Positions 12,342 through 24,202 of a stretch of DNA of 64,000 nt are shown here, piece by piece. The position numbers and the translations under genes are program-made. A model generated the notes under the pieces. It saw only the letters and a list, made by a program, of their open reading frames with translations. It was not told where the DNA came from and did not search any database. The DNA comes from Trifolium pratense (taxonomy: Eukaryota; Streptophyta; Magnoliopsida; Fabales; Fabaceae), in assembly GCF_020283565.1 (NCBI RefSeq), contig NC_060063.1:41934856-41998855 (forward strand), read 5' to 3'. Position 1 is the first letter of the stretch; each line of letters opens with the position of its first letter.

Positions 12342-14089
12342 TGTTGAGGCAAAATGCAAAATCCCAATTTGATGTTTTAAAGATAAACAAACATCTTAAT
12401 TATATTTTAAATGTAATTCTGATCTCATTGTTATCTAACAAGTGCTCTTGAGTGTTTTAATTAGTCAGGAACAATTAAGCTTCTAATCTCAATGATATTC
12501 ATTATGTTTTGGCAAAAAGAGAAGCTTCAGGATCAGTCTGAGAATGATCTCTGGTTTAATTGCAACATTCTCCTCATAAACAAGAATAAATGCAAAAGCA
12601 CTATTTCATTAAGTCAACCATATACAAGACAAAGAAGCACTTTTATCTTGGTTTTAACTCACAAGATCACAACAGTTCATGAACAATTAAGGCAAGGAAT
12701 AAGTTGAAAGAAAGTGACTTTCCTCTTTGGACAAAGTTAATGATCAAGCATGTGCAACATGATAATTTCTCAAGGCATCATCTAATCAGGTGTATCAAGA
12801 ATATTTGGACAAGAATTACATAGACCAATAAGGATGAGACAACACACATTCAACTCATAGTTGTCATGTACCTTCAATGTCATTATTTAATGAACATTCT
12901 CCAAGAGATTAATTCTTAATCAAGAAAAGGAAGTACATGGAAAGGACAAGTGAATAGTTATGCAAGGACATCACAGCTGCATTCCCTTCACACTACAGCT
13001 GGCCACAGGTCTGCATCATTCTCCATTTGAAGATCAAGTGCAAAAATCGCCCAGATTGGAGAACGATCTCAGAATGATGCTGAGAATGACTGTCCTTTGC
13101 TTTTGAAGTTGCAAGCTCATCTACAGCTGGCCAAAACGTGCCTAAATTAGTCTATAACCGGATATACTTGGTGAGGAAGCAATGAACAACTATCTACAGC
13201 CCATTGCAAGCTGTCATTTTGGCCCTTTTAAGTGAAAATATGAAGAACAGCAGGGAGAACGTTCTGAGAAAGATCAGGTTTGAACTTATCCACTTAACAA
13301 TTCAGCATGAGCTGTCTATTTTGAATCAACTAGCCGTTGGAGAACTTCCTTTGGGACCAAGGAACTGAAGACTCAAGGTTCAACTATAAAAGGAAGGCTT
13401 TGGCAACATTGAAGAGCAAGAGTTCAATTTACAACAATCAATCTACTTGTCTTTGTGACACAAGTTTTAAGCTCTTCTTTAAAGATCTCTTTCACTCCAT
13501 ATTTTGTAATTATCATACTAGGATCAGTATCCATTTTGAGTGAACAAAGAGAGATTTTATTGTAACTAGCTTTTCAACTTAGTTTGAGTGAGAAAGCTTT
13601 AGATCCAAACCATTATCAAAATTGTAAAGATTGGCTCAATTCAATACGTAAACTATTGATTGAGTGACACCTCATAAAGTCTAGGAAGACTTAGGTAGAT
13701 CAAGCAAGTGAAGCTTGGAAGATTGTGATCTTGGATTAGATCAAAGAAGAAGTGTATCTTGAGATCGGTAGAATCTCTTAGTGGACACTCTCACAGGAGC
13801 GTGGGGACTGGAGTAGCCCATACTATTAAGGGGTGAACCAGGATAAAATTATTGTGTCTCTTCCTCTCCCTTAATACTCATATTAATTTTGTGCAAACAC
13901 TAACACACACAAATCACTTATTGTTTTTGTTTGCAGCTCAGAGATCGTTCTAAGATCATTCTCCTAACTTATATTATTTATTCTGAGATCATTCTAACGT
14001 ATGTTTTGATATCTAATTTTTTAAAAGGACAATTTTTAAAGGTTCACAATTCAAACCCCCCCTTTCTTGTGAAAAACTTTGCTACTTCA
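12342..14089 (+). repeat. Sirevirus 1 5' LTR
   Basis: Starts TGTTGAGG and ends CTACTTCA, matching the 3' copy at 22,062-23,805. The promoter is probably the TATA box at 13,384-13,393. The U3 part carries several GAGAAC/GTTCTC-type palindromes (about 12,537, 13,059 and 13,254). Confidence 0.95.
13384..13393 (+). promoter_or_regulatory. TATA box of the Sirevirus 1 LTR
   Basis: CTATAAAAGG, also present in the 3' LTR near 23,101; the only strong TATA element in the LTR. Confidence 0.6.
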
Positions 14090-14104
14090 ATTGGCATCAG
14101 AGCT
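14090..14104 (+). promoter_or_regulatory. primer-binding site (initiator-Met tRNA type)
   Basis: Directly follows the LTR end. TGGCATCAGAGC differs by one base from the usual plant copia TGGTATCAGAGC complementary to initiator tRNA-Met. Confidence 0.85.
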
Positions 14105-14162
14105 CTGCCTCTAAGGTTGAGCATCTAACAAGTGCTAGAGGAAAAGATTCAGGAAGGAAGTA

Positions 14163-15985
14163 ATGAATAAAAGCGCAAAGTTTATATCAGAAGGAGGATC
14201 TTCACATAGGCCACCCACTATTTGAAGGAGATGACTACTACTATTGGAAAGACAAGATGGAACTATTTCTTAGATCACCAAGATACGCACATGTGGACAG
14301 TGATTGAAGTTGGTGACTATACTCCATTAGTAAAAGACTCTACTACTCCAAAGACAAAAGATGAAATGACAACTCAAGAAGCAGATAGGGTACTTCTAAA
14401 TACTAAAGCTCAATTATTTATTAAAAGTGCTTTGTGTAGGGAAGAATATGACAGGATCATGGAATGCAAAACGGCCAAAGAAATGTGGACAACACTCCAA
14501 ACTCACCATGAAGGAACAAGTCGTGTCAAGGAAACAAGAATTGACATTGGTGTTAGAAAATTTGAGCTATTTGAAATGAAGGAAGATGAATCAATTGATC
14601 AGATGTATGGAAGATTCACAATTATCATAAATGAACTTAACTCATTAGGGAAGAAATTCTCTATACATGAAAGAGTGAGAAAAGTGCTTAGATGTTTACC
14701 AAAGAGTTGGAGACACATAGTAACAGCAATCACAGAGTCAAAAGATCTCACTGAGGTTAAATTAGAAGATCTCATTGGATCTTTAAAAGCTCATGAGTCC
14801 ATTCTCCAGGAAGACAAACCTATGAAAAACAAGATGATTGCATTAGATTCACAGACTAAAGAACGTTCTAAGAACAAAGAAGCAGTGGAGGAAGACAACA
14901 AGTTTCTTCAGGAAGATGATGAAGAAGAGTTAGCATTTTTATCCAGAAGGATACAAAAGCTAATGATGAGAAGAAATCAGATTAAGAAGAACTTTCCACC
15001 AAGAAGAAATGGATCTAAACCAGAAGTAGATATCAGCAAAATACAATGCTATGGATGCAACCAATTTGGACACTACAAGAATGAATGTCCTAAACAAAAG
15101 AACTCTCCTTACAAATCCATGATGGCAACCTGGGATGAGTTAGATGAAATACAAGAAGCAGAAGAAGAACAAGAAGCTAATGTATGTCTCATGACAAATG
15201 CAAACATTGAAGAGGTAACTCTAGATCCTTGTTCATCTTGTCAAAAAACTGAACATCTCTTTGATAATCTTTTATATGACTCTCAAATTCTAAATTCTAA
15301 AAATGGTCAACTTAGAGATGAAGTCACTAAGTTAACTAAAGAAAGAGATGAATATAAATCTGATAATGATATAATGAAACAGATAATCAAAAATATGCAA
15401 CTTGCACATGATGGACTTTCTAAGCAAATTAAAGAACTTAGAGACAATAATAAAATGAAAGAATGTTCTATGATTCAAAAAGAGAATATCACTTTAAAAC
15501 AAAAAGTGTCTAAACTTGAAAAAGATTTAACAAAGTTTGTCAGCACCACAGAAACTTTTGAAAATATATTGGGATCACAAGGTAATTCATATAATAGAAC
15601 TGGATTGGGATACAAACCTTTTCAAAATAAGAAATTAATTGAAAATGTTTTTGTTCCTCATAAAGAAAAAGGATTTCAAAAATATAAATGCTCATTCTGT
15701 CACAAGGATGGACATCTTGAACCATTTTGTTTTAAAAAGAAATCTCTTTATAGATCAGAACATTCTCAGAACAATCTAAAAAGAAATTTTTATTCAAAAC
15801 CTCCTTATAAGAGATCATCTTATCAATATAAGAAGATACCTTATAAGAGTACTAACCTTCAAGGACCCAAAAAATTATGGGTACCTAAGAATTTATTAAA
15901 TTCAAATACAGGAATGTCATCTAGCAATGAAGAAAAAGCCTTGGTACTTGGACAGTGGTTGCTCAAGACATATGACAGGAGATAG
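14163..15985 (+). pseudogene. gag: Sirevirus 1 gag, frame-broken at the 5' end
   Basis: Nucleocapsid/structural protein. The natural ATG is probably 14,163. Its frame meets a stop at 14,223 after an extra C in the run at 14,214-14,216, and a second extra C near 14,278 returns reading to the main frame. That frame is then open for about 587 codons to 15,985. It shows the retrotransposon Gag block, a CCHC knuckle CYGCNQFGHYKNEC near residue 277 of the open frame, a long charged coiled-coil-like stretch, and a second knuckle CSFCHKDGHLEPFC further on. Pol begins in the +1 frame, with an A5 run at 15,933-15,937 at the junction. Confidence 0.85.
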
Positions 15986-18941
15986 ACAAAGCTTTCTTTC
16001 ATTTGACAAGAAGGAAGGAGGAACAGTTACCTTTGGAAACAATGAAAAAGCAAGTATAAAAGGTAAAGGTACTATTGGTAAGAATAATTCTGCAAAAATT
16101 GAAAATGTTCACTATGTAGAAGGACTTAAACATAACTTAATTAGCATTAGTCAATTATGTGACAATGGTCTTGAAGTTATTTTTAGATCTCATACATGTG
16201 AAATAAAACAATCTGACAAAACTCTTTTCTATGGATCAAGAATAAAGAATGTATATGTCATATACTTAGATGAACTGCCTACTGAATCCTGCTTTGTTTC
16301 TCTTGAAAAAGACAAATGGATTTGGCATAAAAGGGCTGGACATATAAGTATGAAGACTATGTCAAAACTCTCTAAACTTGATCTAGTTAGAGGCTTACCT
16401 GATATTAGTTTTGACCTAGATAAAGTGTGTGAATCTTGTGCAAAGGGTAAACAAGTTAAAAGTAGTTTTAAACCAAAAGATTTTGTTTCAACAAAAAGAC
16501 CTCTTGAACTACTTCACATAGATTTATTTGGACCTGTCAAAACTACTAGTCTTGGTGGCAAAAATTATGGTTTTGTCATAGTTGATGACTTTTCAAGGTT
16601 CACTTGGGTGTTATTTTTAAAACATAAAGATGAATCTTTTGAAGCTTTTAAAACATTCTGTTTACAAGTTCAAAATGAGAAAGGTACCAATATTGTCTCT
16701 ATAAGAAGTGATCATGGAGGAGAATTTGAAAACTCTCACTTTGAATCATTCCTAAACAATAATGGTATATCTCATAATTTTTCTTGTCCAAGAACTCCTC
16801 AACAAAATGGAGTTGTTGAAAGGAAAAATAGAACTTTACAAGAGATGGCAAGAACTATGATAAATGAATCAAATGTTGAAAAATATTTTTGGGCTGAAGC
16901 CATCAATACTTCTTGCTACATCTTGAACAGGGTTACCATAAGAAAAATTTTGAATAAGACACCCTATGAACTTTGGAAAGGAATTAAACCAAATATTTCC
17001 TACTTTCATATTTTTGGATGTTATTGTTACATTTTGAATATCAGAGACAACTTAGGTAAGTTTGATTCAAAATCAGATAAGGGAATATTCTTAGGTTACT
17101 CTCTAACCTCAAAAGCTTATAGAATATACAATTTGAAAACACAAGCTCTAGAAGAAAGCATGCATGTCAAGTTTGATGAATATGAAGATATATCATATAC
17201 CAACACCTTTAATGATGAAGAAGAAGTAAGGAATGAACAAAGTAATGATGAGAATCAAGAACCTACAGCTCAAGGACCTCCAAAGACTTGGAGAACTGTT
17301 GGTTATCATCCACCAGAACAAATTATAGGGAATACTGAAGATGGTGTAAGAACTAGAAGGGCTTTACTGAACAAGGAGAATAATCTGGCAATGATCTCTC
17401 AGATAGAACCAAGATCAATAAATGAAGCTATCACTGATGAATCTTGGACTGAAGCCATGAAAGAAGAACTCCTGCAATTTGAAAAGAATGAGGTTTGGAA
17501 TCTAGTACCACTTCCACAAAATCACTCAATCATTGGAACAAGGTGGGTCTTCAGAAACAAACTTGATGAAAATGGTAAGGTAATAAGAAATAAAGCAAGA
17601 CTTGTAGCTCAAGGATATAATCAACAAGAAGGTATTGATTATGATGAGACTTTTGCTCCAGTGGCTAGATTAGAAGCCATTAGAATTTTACTTGCATATG
17701 CTTCACATAAATGTTTTAAACTTTTTCAAATGGATGTGAAAAGTGCTTTTCTAAATGGATTTTTAAATGAAGAAGTTTATGTACATCAACCTCCTGGGTT
17801 TATTGATCAACATAAACCTAATCATGTTTTTAAATTAACCAAAGCTCTTTATGGACTAAAACAAGCCCCAAGAGCTTGGTATGAAAGATTAAGCTCATTT
17901 TTACTTGAAAATGGTTTTTCTAGAGGAAAAATTGACACTACACTTTTTAGAAAAATTGATAAACATGATTTACTTATTGTACAAGTATATGTTGATGATA
18001 TTATATTTGGTGCTACTAATGAAAAGTTATGTGAAGAATTTTCTGAACTTATGCAAAGTGAATTTGAAATGAGCATGATGGGAGAACTTAGTTTCTTTCT
18101 TGGCTTGCAAGTCAAGCAACATGAAAATGGAATTTTCATCAGTCAAGAAAAATATATAAAGGATCTTCTCAAGAAATACAAGATGAATGAGGCCAAGATA
18201 ATGTCAACACCAATGCATCCATCAACAAGCTTGGACAAAGATGAAAAAGGAAAAGATGTATCTGAAAAGGAATATAGGGGAATGATTGGATCACTCCTAT
18301 ACTTAACTGCAAGTAGACCAGACATTGTCTTCTCAGTAGGTCTATGTGCTAGATTTCAAACATCACCAAAGGAATCTCACCTAACTGCAGTAAAAAGGAT
18401 CTTCAGATATCTAGTTGGTACACCAGATGTTGGTCTTTGGTACCAAAATAAATCACATTTTGAGTTAAAAGCATTTTGTGATGCTGATTATGCTGGTGAC
18501 AAAGTTGAGAGAAAAAGCACCAGTGGAGCATGTCAATTTCTTGGAGAAGCTCTTGTAAGTTGGTGTTGCAGAAAACAAAACACCATAGCACTTTCAACAA
18601 CTGAAGCAGAGTATGTATCTGCAGCAACTTGTTGTTCTCAGGTAATATGGATCAAGAATCAACTTGAAGACTTCTCATTAAGGTACACAAAAATCAAAAT
18701 CTTATGTGATAACACTAGTGCTATTAATTTATCAAAAAACCCCATTCAACATTCTAGATCAAAACATATTGAAATCAAACATCACTTTATTCGTGATCAT
18801 GTCAACAAAAATGATGTTGAATTAGTTTTTATTGATACTGAAAATCAGTTAGCTGATATTTTTACTAAGCCATTAGTTGAGGAACGTTTCAATTTTATCA
18901 AAGAAAAATTGAAAATCATCAAAAATCCAAACAAAGTGTGA
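15927..18941 (+). CDS. pol: Sirevirus 1 pol polyprotein (protease-integrase-RT-RNase H)
   Basis: Open for 1,004 codons. Order: protease active site [13 protein letters not shown] near residue 7; integrase zinc-finger region WHKRAGH...CESC around 132-175; catalytic core with the D of HIDLFGP, the D of IRSDHGGEF and the E of NGVVERKN; reverse transcriptase with [20 protein letters not shown] and the YVDDIIFG box near residue 688; RNase H with [16 protein letters not shown] and [10 protein letters not shown]. All key acidic residues are visible and no internal stop occurs, so the enzymes may be functional. It overlaps the end of gag in the +1 frame. The listed ATG may not be a real start if pol is made by frameshifting. 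Confidence 0.95.
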   Translation: MKKKPWYLDSGCSRHMTGDRQSFLSFDKKEGGTVTFGNNEKASIKGKGTIGKNNSAKIENVHYVEGLKHNLISISQLCDNGLEVIFRSHTCEIKQSDKTLFYGSRIKNVYVIYLDELPTESCFVSLEKDKWIWHKRAGHISMKTMSKLSKLDLVRGLPDISFDLDKVCESCAKGKQVKSSFKPKDFVSTKRPLELLHIDLFGPVKTTSLGGKNYGFVIVDDFSRFTWVLFLKHKDESFEAFKTFCLQVQNEKGTNIVSIRSDHGGEFENSHFESFLNNNGISHNFSCPRTPQQNGVVERKNRTLQEMARTMINESNVEKYFWAEAINTSCYILNRVTIRKILNKTPYELWKGIKPNISYFHIFGCYCYILNIRDNLGKFDSKSDKGIFLGYSLTSKAYRIYNLKTQALEESMHVKFDEYEDISYTNTFNDEEEVRNEQSNDENQEPTAQGPPKTWRTVGYHPPEQIIGNTEDGVRTRRALLNKENNLAMISQIEPRSINEAITDESWTEAMKEELLQFEKNEVWNLVPLPQNHSIIGTRWVFRNKLDENGKVIRNKARLVAQGYNQQEGIDYDETFAPVARLEAIRILLAYASHKCFKLFQMDVKSAFLNGFLNEEVYVHQPPGFIDQHKPNHVFKLTKALYGLKQAPRAWYERLSSFLLENGFSRGKIDTTLFRKIDKHDLLIVQVYVDDIIFGATNEKLCEEFSELMQSEFEMSMMGELSFFLGLQVKQHENGIFISQEKYIKDLLKKYKMNEAKIMSTPMHPSTSLDKDEKGKDVSEKEYRGMIGSLLYLTASRPDIVFSVGLCARFQTSPKESHLTAVKRIFRYLVGTPDVGLWYQNKSHFELKAFCDADYAGDKVERKSTSGACQFLGEALVSWCCRKQNTIALSTTEAEYVSAATCCSQVIWIKNQLEDFSLRYTKIKILCDNTSAINLSKNPIQHSRSKHIEIKHHFIRDHVNKNDVELVFIDTENQLADIFTKPLVEERFNFIKEKLKIIKNPNKV

Positions 18942-19223
18942 AAAATTAAAATTTTCAAACGATCTGAGAACGTTCTCAAATCTGGGCATAAGGAAATATT
19001 TGAATTCTTTTTCAAACGGTCTCTTCCTTGGTTTTAGCCTTCTTTAATTAATGATAAGCATTAAAGAAGATATGTTTACCTTCTCCTCATTGGCTTAACA
19101 CGATTGATCTCTCTCTCTCTCTCCTTTTTCTTTTCTAAAATCAAGTACAACCAACTATTCATCTCTTCAATCAAGTACACCTAGTCTACTAAACACTCTT
19201 CCTCCTTCCCAAGCTTCCACCTC

Positions 19224-19299
19224 TTTTTATACTCACCTAAACTCATCATTTCATCACATCATCTTCATCCAATTATTTCTTCTTTGTTTCTTCCAAAAA
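19224..19299 (+). promoter_or_regulatory. TATA-like box and pyrimidine-rich leader before ORF3
   Basis: TTTTTATAC at 19,224-19,232 lies about 70 bp before the ORF3 ATG, followed by a C/T-rich leader and an AAAAAATGGC start context. It resembles a host gene's core promoter; activity is inferred only. Confidence 0.35.
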
Positions 19300-21564
19300 A
19301 TGGCACGAACAAAGAATCCAGGAAGAAGAGCTCCATTTCCACCATTACCCTCATCTTCATCAAACTCTTCATCCTCATCAGATACCTCTGATTCCTCAAA
19401 CCCTCAAACCTTTGATCAATCAAATTTTTATGATCCAAATGAACCCTTAGATCTTCAACCTCTTTCTCAAATTTTCCCACCGAAATTAATTGAACCTCCT
19501 GCACAATCAATTAATGAACCTCCTGCAGAACCAACTGATGTACCTTCTGAGAACGATCCCTCAGAAGAAGAAACCATTCAACTTACCCAGAAACCTAACC
19601 CTAAAATTGATGGTACCACCACTCCTAAACCTACCATTGTTGTACCAAGTCAAGCTGAAACTCCTCCAATCATTTTCAAATCTAAGAAAGCCAAATCCTA
19701 TGATTCTTCAAAAATCAGAAGATCATCTCGTATTATGTCTGGAATTGGTACAGGAAAGAAACCTGTTGTTGACAACACTGTTCACACCATTCATGATTCA
19801 GATTCTGACAAAACCATCTCAGATTCAGAACTTGAAAAAATTATACTTGAACCTCTCACCTCATCAAAATCTGTTCCAGCAAAACACTCACCTGTTTCTG
19901 TCAAGAAAGTTTCTGCTACTGCTGTCAAAGCTCCTAAGAAAAAGAGCTTACCTAAAAGGAAAAGACCTCAAGGAGAGCTGCTTGAAGTTCCACTCATTCA
20001 TCAAGAAGAAGAAGCTAAGTTTGATCAATATTGGAAAACCAAACCTGTTGCTTCTGGAAGAGTTTATGATTTTGAAGAAATTGCTAAGGGAGGAGTAGAC
20101 TTGCTAAAGTTTGTGGAACCACAAGGATGGACAAAATTTTTCCAGATGAAAGATACCACAATGCCTCTGTTGGTACAAGCATTCTATTTCAATGCCAAGA
20201 TACATCCTGACAAAGATTTGATCATCTCCAACATCAAGGGAGTCGAAATCCATGTTACAGCAGACTCAATAAGCAGGCTACTTGAAGTAAAGAGAAATGG
20301 AGAAACCTTGTATGGAAAAGACTGGTATGCTGCTCAGAACATAAGCAAAGATGATCTAATTGTTGAGATGTTCACTGCTGAAGGAGCTTACAAGGAGCAA
20401 CCACCATCATCTATGCTGAAGAAAGAATTCAAAATCTTCCACAACATGTGTCAACATTCCATCTTTCCTAGGACAGGAAGTAAAGATAAGGTAACTGATA
20501 ATGACCTACTTGTCATGTATCATCTATCTAAAGGTATTCTACTAGATTTACCTTATTTGATTCTTCAACACATGATTACAATTGCAAATTCTGGAATCAA
20601 AAAGATAGCTCTACCTTATGGAATGTTACTCACTAGGATTTTTAGAGATAACCATGTGGATGAGTCTAAACAACTCTTTGATAATCAATGGTTTACTTTT
20701 GGAACAAAAAATCTGAGTCACATGAAAAAGGAAATCACTCCTGGCAATACCTCTACTGAGATGGGAAACAAAAGGAAGAGAATTGATCCTGATAACAACT
20801 TGGATATGCTTGCTAAAGCATCAGGAGAACAATTTGAGAATGTTCTCCCCACTGATGAAAATGTGGACATTCACAACACCATCTCTGATACTCAGCCAAT
20901 CCATTTGAATACCTCATTGAATCTAGGACCAACTTTCTCTCAAGAAGTAGAAACCTCATCTCAACAAGCTGGGAAGATTCTCCAAGGATTTCATTCTATA
21001 ACTGCTCCATTTAACACCTCTGTGTTTTCACCACTTATGTCATCATCTCATGGAAGCTTGCAATCCATGTTTAGCACTGATTTTGTAAGGAACTTGATGA
21101 CATCAAATAGTCCTGATCCATCTCAGATACCAGTTCCCATTTTCACTGCTGGAACACTACCATCTCTACCAAGTTCTTTTGCAACTTTAGACTCTTTCTG
21201 TTCTTCTGCAAATGCTGCTGCTGCTGCTACTTGGTCTATGCCTGCTGGTTTTGAAGGAAATTTTCAACATGAGGCTGGTACTTCCACTGATCCCAGGCCT
21301 CCCAAACGTACCAAGCTTGAAAAGAGAATGTCTCAGATGAGAAAGGATTTAACTCAGCTGATGAGAGGCATGTCAATGCAAAATGACATGTTAATGTACA
21401 TTATGCTTGAGTTTCAGATCATGAGAAACTGGTTGAATGAGTGTGTTTGTACTCCTCTTCAGATTGTTCCACCACCTCCCAATCCACCACCACCTGTTGA
21501 GCCATTCCCACAACCTGAAAACTCCACATCCTCTGATGATTCCAGCCCCACCATTCCTGAATAA
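19300..21564 (+). CDS. Sirevirus 1 ORF3 (env-like position; plant transposon protein-type domain)
   Basis: 754 residues, intact, downstream of pol and before the polypurine tracts. The N-terminal 230 residues are Ser/Pro/Glu-rich with basic clusters (KKSLPKRKRPQGE). Residues of about 240-470 form a globular-looking domain (GWTKFFQMKDTTMP, IHVTADSISRLLEV, LPYGMLLTRIF) of the kind annotated in legumes as putative plant transposon protein. The C-terminus has an amphipathic Met/Leu-rich helix (about 675-720) and a poly-proline tail. I see no signal peptide and no convincing membrane segment, so the traditional label env-like rests on position only. The same W-K-F-M pattern recurs in the ORF3 at 31,622. 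Function unknown. Confidence 0.85.
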   Translation: MARTKNPGRRAPFPPLPSSSSNSSSSSDTSDSSNPQTFDQSNFYDPNEPLDLQPLSQIFPPKLIEPPAQSINEPPAEPTDVPSENDPSEEETIQLTQKPNPKIDGTTTPKPTIVVPSQAETPPIIFKSKKAKSYDSSKIRRSSRIMSGIGTGKKPVVDNTVHTIHDSDSDKTISDSELEKIILEPLTSSKSVPAKHSPVSVKKVSATAVKAPKKKSLPKRKRPQGELLEVPLIHQEEEAKFDQYWKTKPVASGRVYDFEEIAKGGVDLLKFVEPQGWTKFFQMKDTTMPLLVQAFYFNAKIHPDKDLIISNIKGVEIHVTADSISRLLEVKRNGETLYGKDWYAAQNISKDDLIVEMFTAEGAYKEQPPSSMLKKEFKIFHNMCQHSIFPRTGSKDKVTDNDLLVMYHLSKGILLDLPYLILQHMITIANSGIKKIALPYGMLLTRIFRDNHVDESKQLFDNQWFTFGTKNLSHMKKEITPGNTSTEMGNKRKRIDPDNNLDMLAKASGEQFENVLPTDENVDIHNTISDTQPIHLNTSLNLGPTFSQEVETSSQQAGKILQGFHSITAPFNTSVFSPLMSSSHGSLQSMFSTDFVRNLMTSNSPDPSQIPVPIFTAGTLPSLPSSFATLDSFCSSANAAAAATWSMPAGFEGNFQHEAGTSTDPRPPKRTKLEKRMSQMRKDLTQLMRGMSMQNDMLMYIMLEFQIMRNWLNECVCTPLQIVPPPPNPPPPVEPFPQPENSTSSDDSSPTIPE

Positions 21565-21604
21565 CTTCTGCTGCAACCCTCTTTTTTCTACCCTTTTCAA
21601 TGAT

Positions 21605-22061
21605 GACAAAGGGGGAGAATGATTTGAGAAAATGAGGGGGAGATTGAACTCGTCTTTTTGAATGCTTAATCATGTTTTAATTTACCTGTTTAGAGGATTA
21701 GATATTTTGGGAAGTTCCTTTTGCTGCTATAAGAACTTCTCCTACTATGTTGTTATTTTCTAAACTAGGATTTGTGTTTTATCTTTTGCTTGAATCATTA
21801 TGTGTTAATCATGAACTAGAAATCATGTTGGATTCTCACTTTGTGAGCTTGATGATTAATGAAATCTATTTTGATTCATATTATGTGTTTTTGCTCAATT
21901 CTTTATGCTTAAGCAATTATGAAATTTGGATGCTTGAATTGAGGGGGAGCTTGAAAATTAAAACACTAAACAATTTATTTGTGTTTACTAAATTGATTAT
22001 ATCAGAATCCCATTTTTAAAACATAATTCAAGAAGTTTGTCATCATCAAAAAGGGGGAGAT
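21605..22061 (+). promoter_or_regulatory. repeated polypurine tracts before the 3' LTR
   Basis: AGGGGGAG-type tracts occur near 21,609, 21,635, 21,943 and 22,051; the last (AAAAAGGGGGAGAT) abuts the 3' LTR and is the functional plus-strand primer. Multiple tracts are a Sirevirus signature. Confidence 0.8.
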
Positions 22062-23805
22062 TGTTGAGGCAAAATGCAAAATCCCAATTTGATGTTTTAA
22101 AGATAACAAACATCTTAATTATATTTTAAATGTAATTCTGATCTCATTGTTATCTAACAAGTGCTCTTGAGTGTTTTAATTAGTCAGGAACAATTAAGCT
22201 TCTAATCTCAATGATATTCATTATGTTTTGGCAAAAAGAGAAGCTTCAGGATCAGTCTGAGAATGATCTCTGGTTTAAGTGCAACATTCTCCTCATGAAC
22301 AAGAATAAATGCAAAAGCACTTATTTCATTAAGTCAACCATATACAAGACAAAGAAGCACTTTTATCTTGGTTTTAACTCACAAGATCACAACAGTTCAT
22401 GAACAATTAAGGCAAGGAATAATTGGAAGAAAAGTGACTTTCCTCTTTGGACAAAGTTAATGATCAAGCATGTGCAACATGATAATTTCTCAAGGCATCA
22501 TCTAATCAGGTGTATCAAGAATATTTGGACAAGAATTACATAGACCAATAAGGATGAGACAACACACATTCAACTCATAGTTGTCATGTACCTTCAATGT
22601 CATTATTTAATGAACATTCTCCAAGAGATTAATTTTTAATCAAGAAAAGGAAGTACATGGAAAGGACAAGTGAATAGTTATGCAAGGACATCACAGCTGC
22701 ATTCCTTTCACACTACAGCTGGCCACAGGTCTGCATCATTCTCCATTTGAAGATCAAGTGCAAAATTCGCCCAGATTGGAGAACGATCTCAGAATGATGC
22801 TGAGAATGACTGTCCTTTGCTTTTGAAGTTGCAAGCTCATCTACAGCTGGCCAAAACGTGCCTAAAAGGTCTATAACGGATATACTTGGTGAGGAAGCAA
22901 TGAACAACTATCTACAGCCCATTGCAAGCTGTCATTTTGGCCCTTTTAAGTGAAAATATGAAGAACAGCAGGGAGAACGTTCTGAGAAAGATCAGTTTGG
23001 ACTTATCCACTCAACAATTCAGCATGAGCTGTCTATTTTGAATCAACTAGCCGTTGGAGAACTTCCTTTGGGACCAAGGAACTGAAGACTCAAGGTTCAA
23101 CTATAAAAGGAAGGCTTTGGCAACATTGAAGAGCAAGAGTTTAAGCTACAACAATTTATCTACTTGTCTTTGTGATACAAGTTTTTCAAGCTCTTCTTTG
23201 AGGATCTCTTTCACTCCATATATTGTAATATCATACTAGGATCAGTATCCATTTTGAGTGAACAAAGAGAGATTTTATTGTAACTAGCTTTTCAACTTAG
23301 TTTGAGTGAGAAAGCTTTAAGATCCAAACCATTATCAATATTGTAAAGATTGGCTCAAGTCAATACGTAACTATTGATTGAGTGACACCTCATAAAGTCT
23401 AGGAAAGACTTAGGTAGATCAAGCAAGTGAAGCTTGGAAGATTGTGATCTTGGATTAGATCAAAGAAGAAGTGTATCTTGAGATCGGTAGAATCTCTTAG
23501 TGGACAATCTCACAGGAGCGTGGGGACTGGAGTAGCCCATACTATTAAGGGGTGAACCAGGATAAAATTATTGTGTCTTTTCTCTCCCTTAAACTCATAT
23601 TAATTTTGTGCAAACACTAACACACACAAATCACTTATTGTTTTTATTTGCAGCTCAGAGATCGTTCTAAGATCATTCTCCTAACTTATATTATTTATTC
23701 TGAGATCATTCTAACGTATGTTTTGATATCTAATTTTTAAAAGGACAATTTTTAAAGGTTCACAATTCAAACCCCCCCTTTCTTGTGAAAAACTTTGCTA
23801 CTTCA
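22062..23805 (+). repeat. Sirevirus 1 3' LTR
   Basis: 1,744 bp copy of the LTR at 12,342-14,089, with scattered substitutions and 1-bp indels. Confidence 0.95.
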
Positions 23806-24052
23806 GATACGAGACCTAAGATTATGATATATGTTGCTTTACTTTTTACACAGTCTTGATTAGGTTCTTAATCCCATAAGAGATAACCCTCTGTCGTTAG
23901 AACAAATCTGTCTTGATAGTTTAATTGAACTATTTACAACAACAAAAATTCATCAAATTTTTGCAACAAAATAAAATAATTAGTAAGACAATAATAACAT
24001 ACATATATTTGTACATTTTTCAATTCTAAAACATTCATTAATTTTAAAATAC

Positions 24053-24055
<3 letters not shown>

Positions 24056-24096
<41 letters not shown>
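24056..24096. repeat. (TA)n microsatellite
   Basis: About 19-20 uninterrupted TA units. Confidence 0.9.
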
Positions 24097-24098
<2 letters not shown>

Positions 24099-24134
24099 TG
24101 TTTGTTAATTTTTAAAAAAAAATTGAATTTCTAG

Positions 24135-24163
24135 CCCGTGCTTGGCACGGGTGTCCAAACTAG
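24135..24163 (+). mobile_element. Helitron 3' terminus (plus strand)
   Basis: Hairpin CCCGTGC-TTG-GCACGGG (24,135-24,151), then 12 bases ending in CTAG, followed by T. The body would extend leftwards and may have been split by Sirevirus 1. The 5' end was not located. Confidence 0.65.
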
Positions 24164-24202
24164 TGTTAATATATGTCCTTAAGAAACAAATATGAAAAAA
24201 AC

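Larger units (their letters stand above)
12342..23805 (+). mobile_element. Sirevirus 1: full-length Ty1/copia LTR retrotransposon
   Basis: Order: 5' LTR 12,342-14,089, primer-binding site, gag, pol (protease, integrase, reverse transcriptase, RNase H), a large extra ORF3, polypurine tracts, 3' LTR 22,062-23,805. Integrase before RT defines Ty1/copia. The large two-knuckle Gag, the env-like third ORF and repeated AGGGGGAG tracts before the 3' LTR are Sirevirus (SIRE) traits. By eye the LTRs differ at about three dozen positions in 1.75 kb, so the insertion is young but older than its neighbour at 24,203. The flanks GTATA and GATAC do not form a clean 5-bp duplication. Confidence 0.95.

Noticed and set aside
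19265..19510. Minus-strand 81-codon frame over the ORF3 start
   Set aside because: Shadow of ORF3 with no ATG-proximal promoter and no domain.
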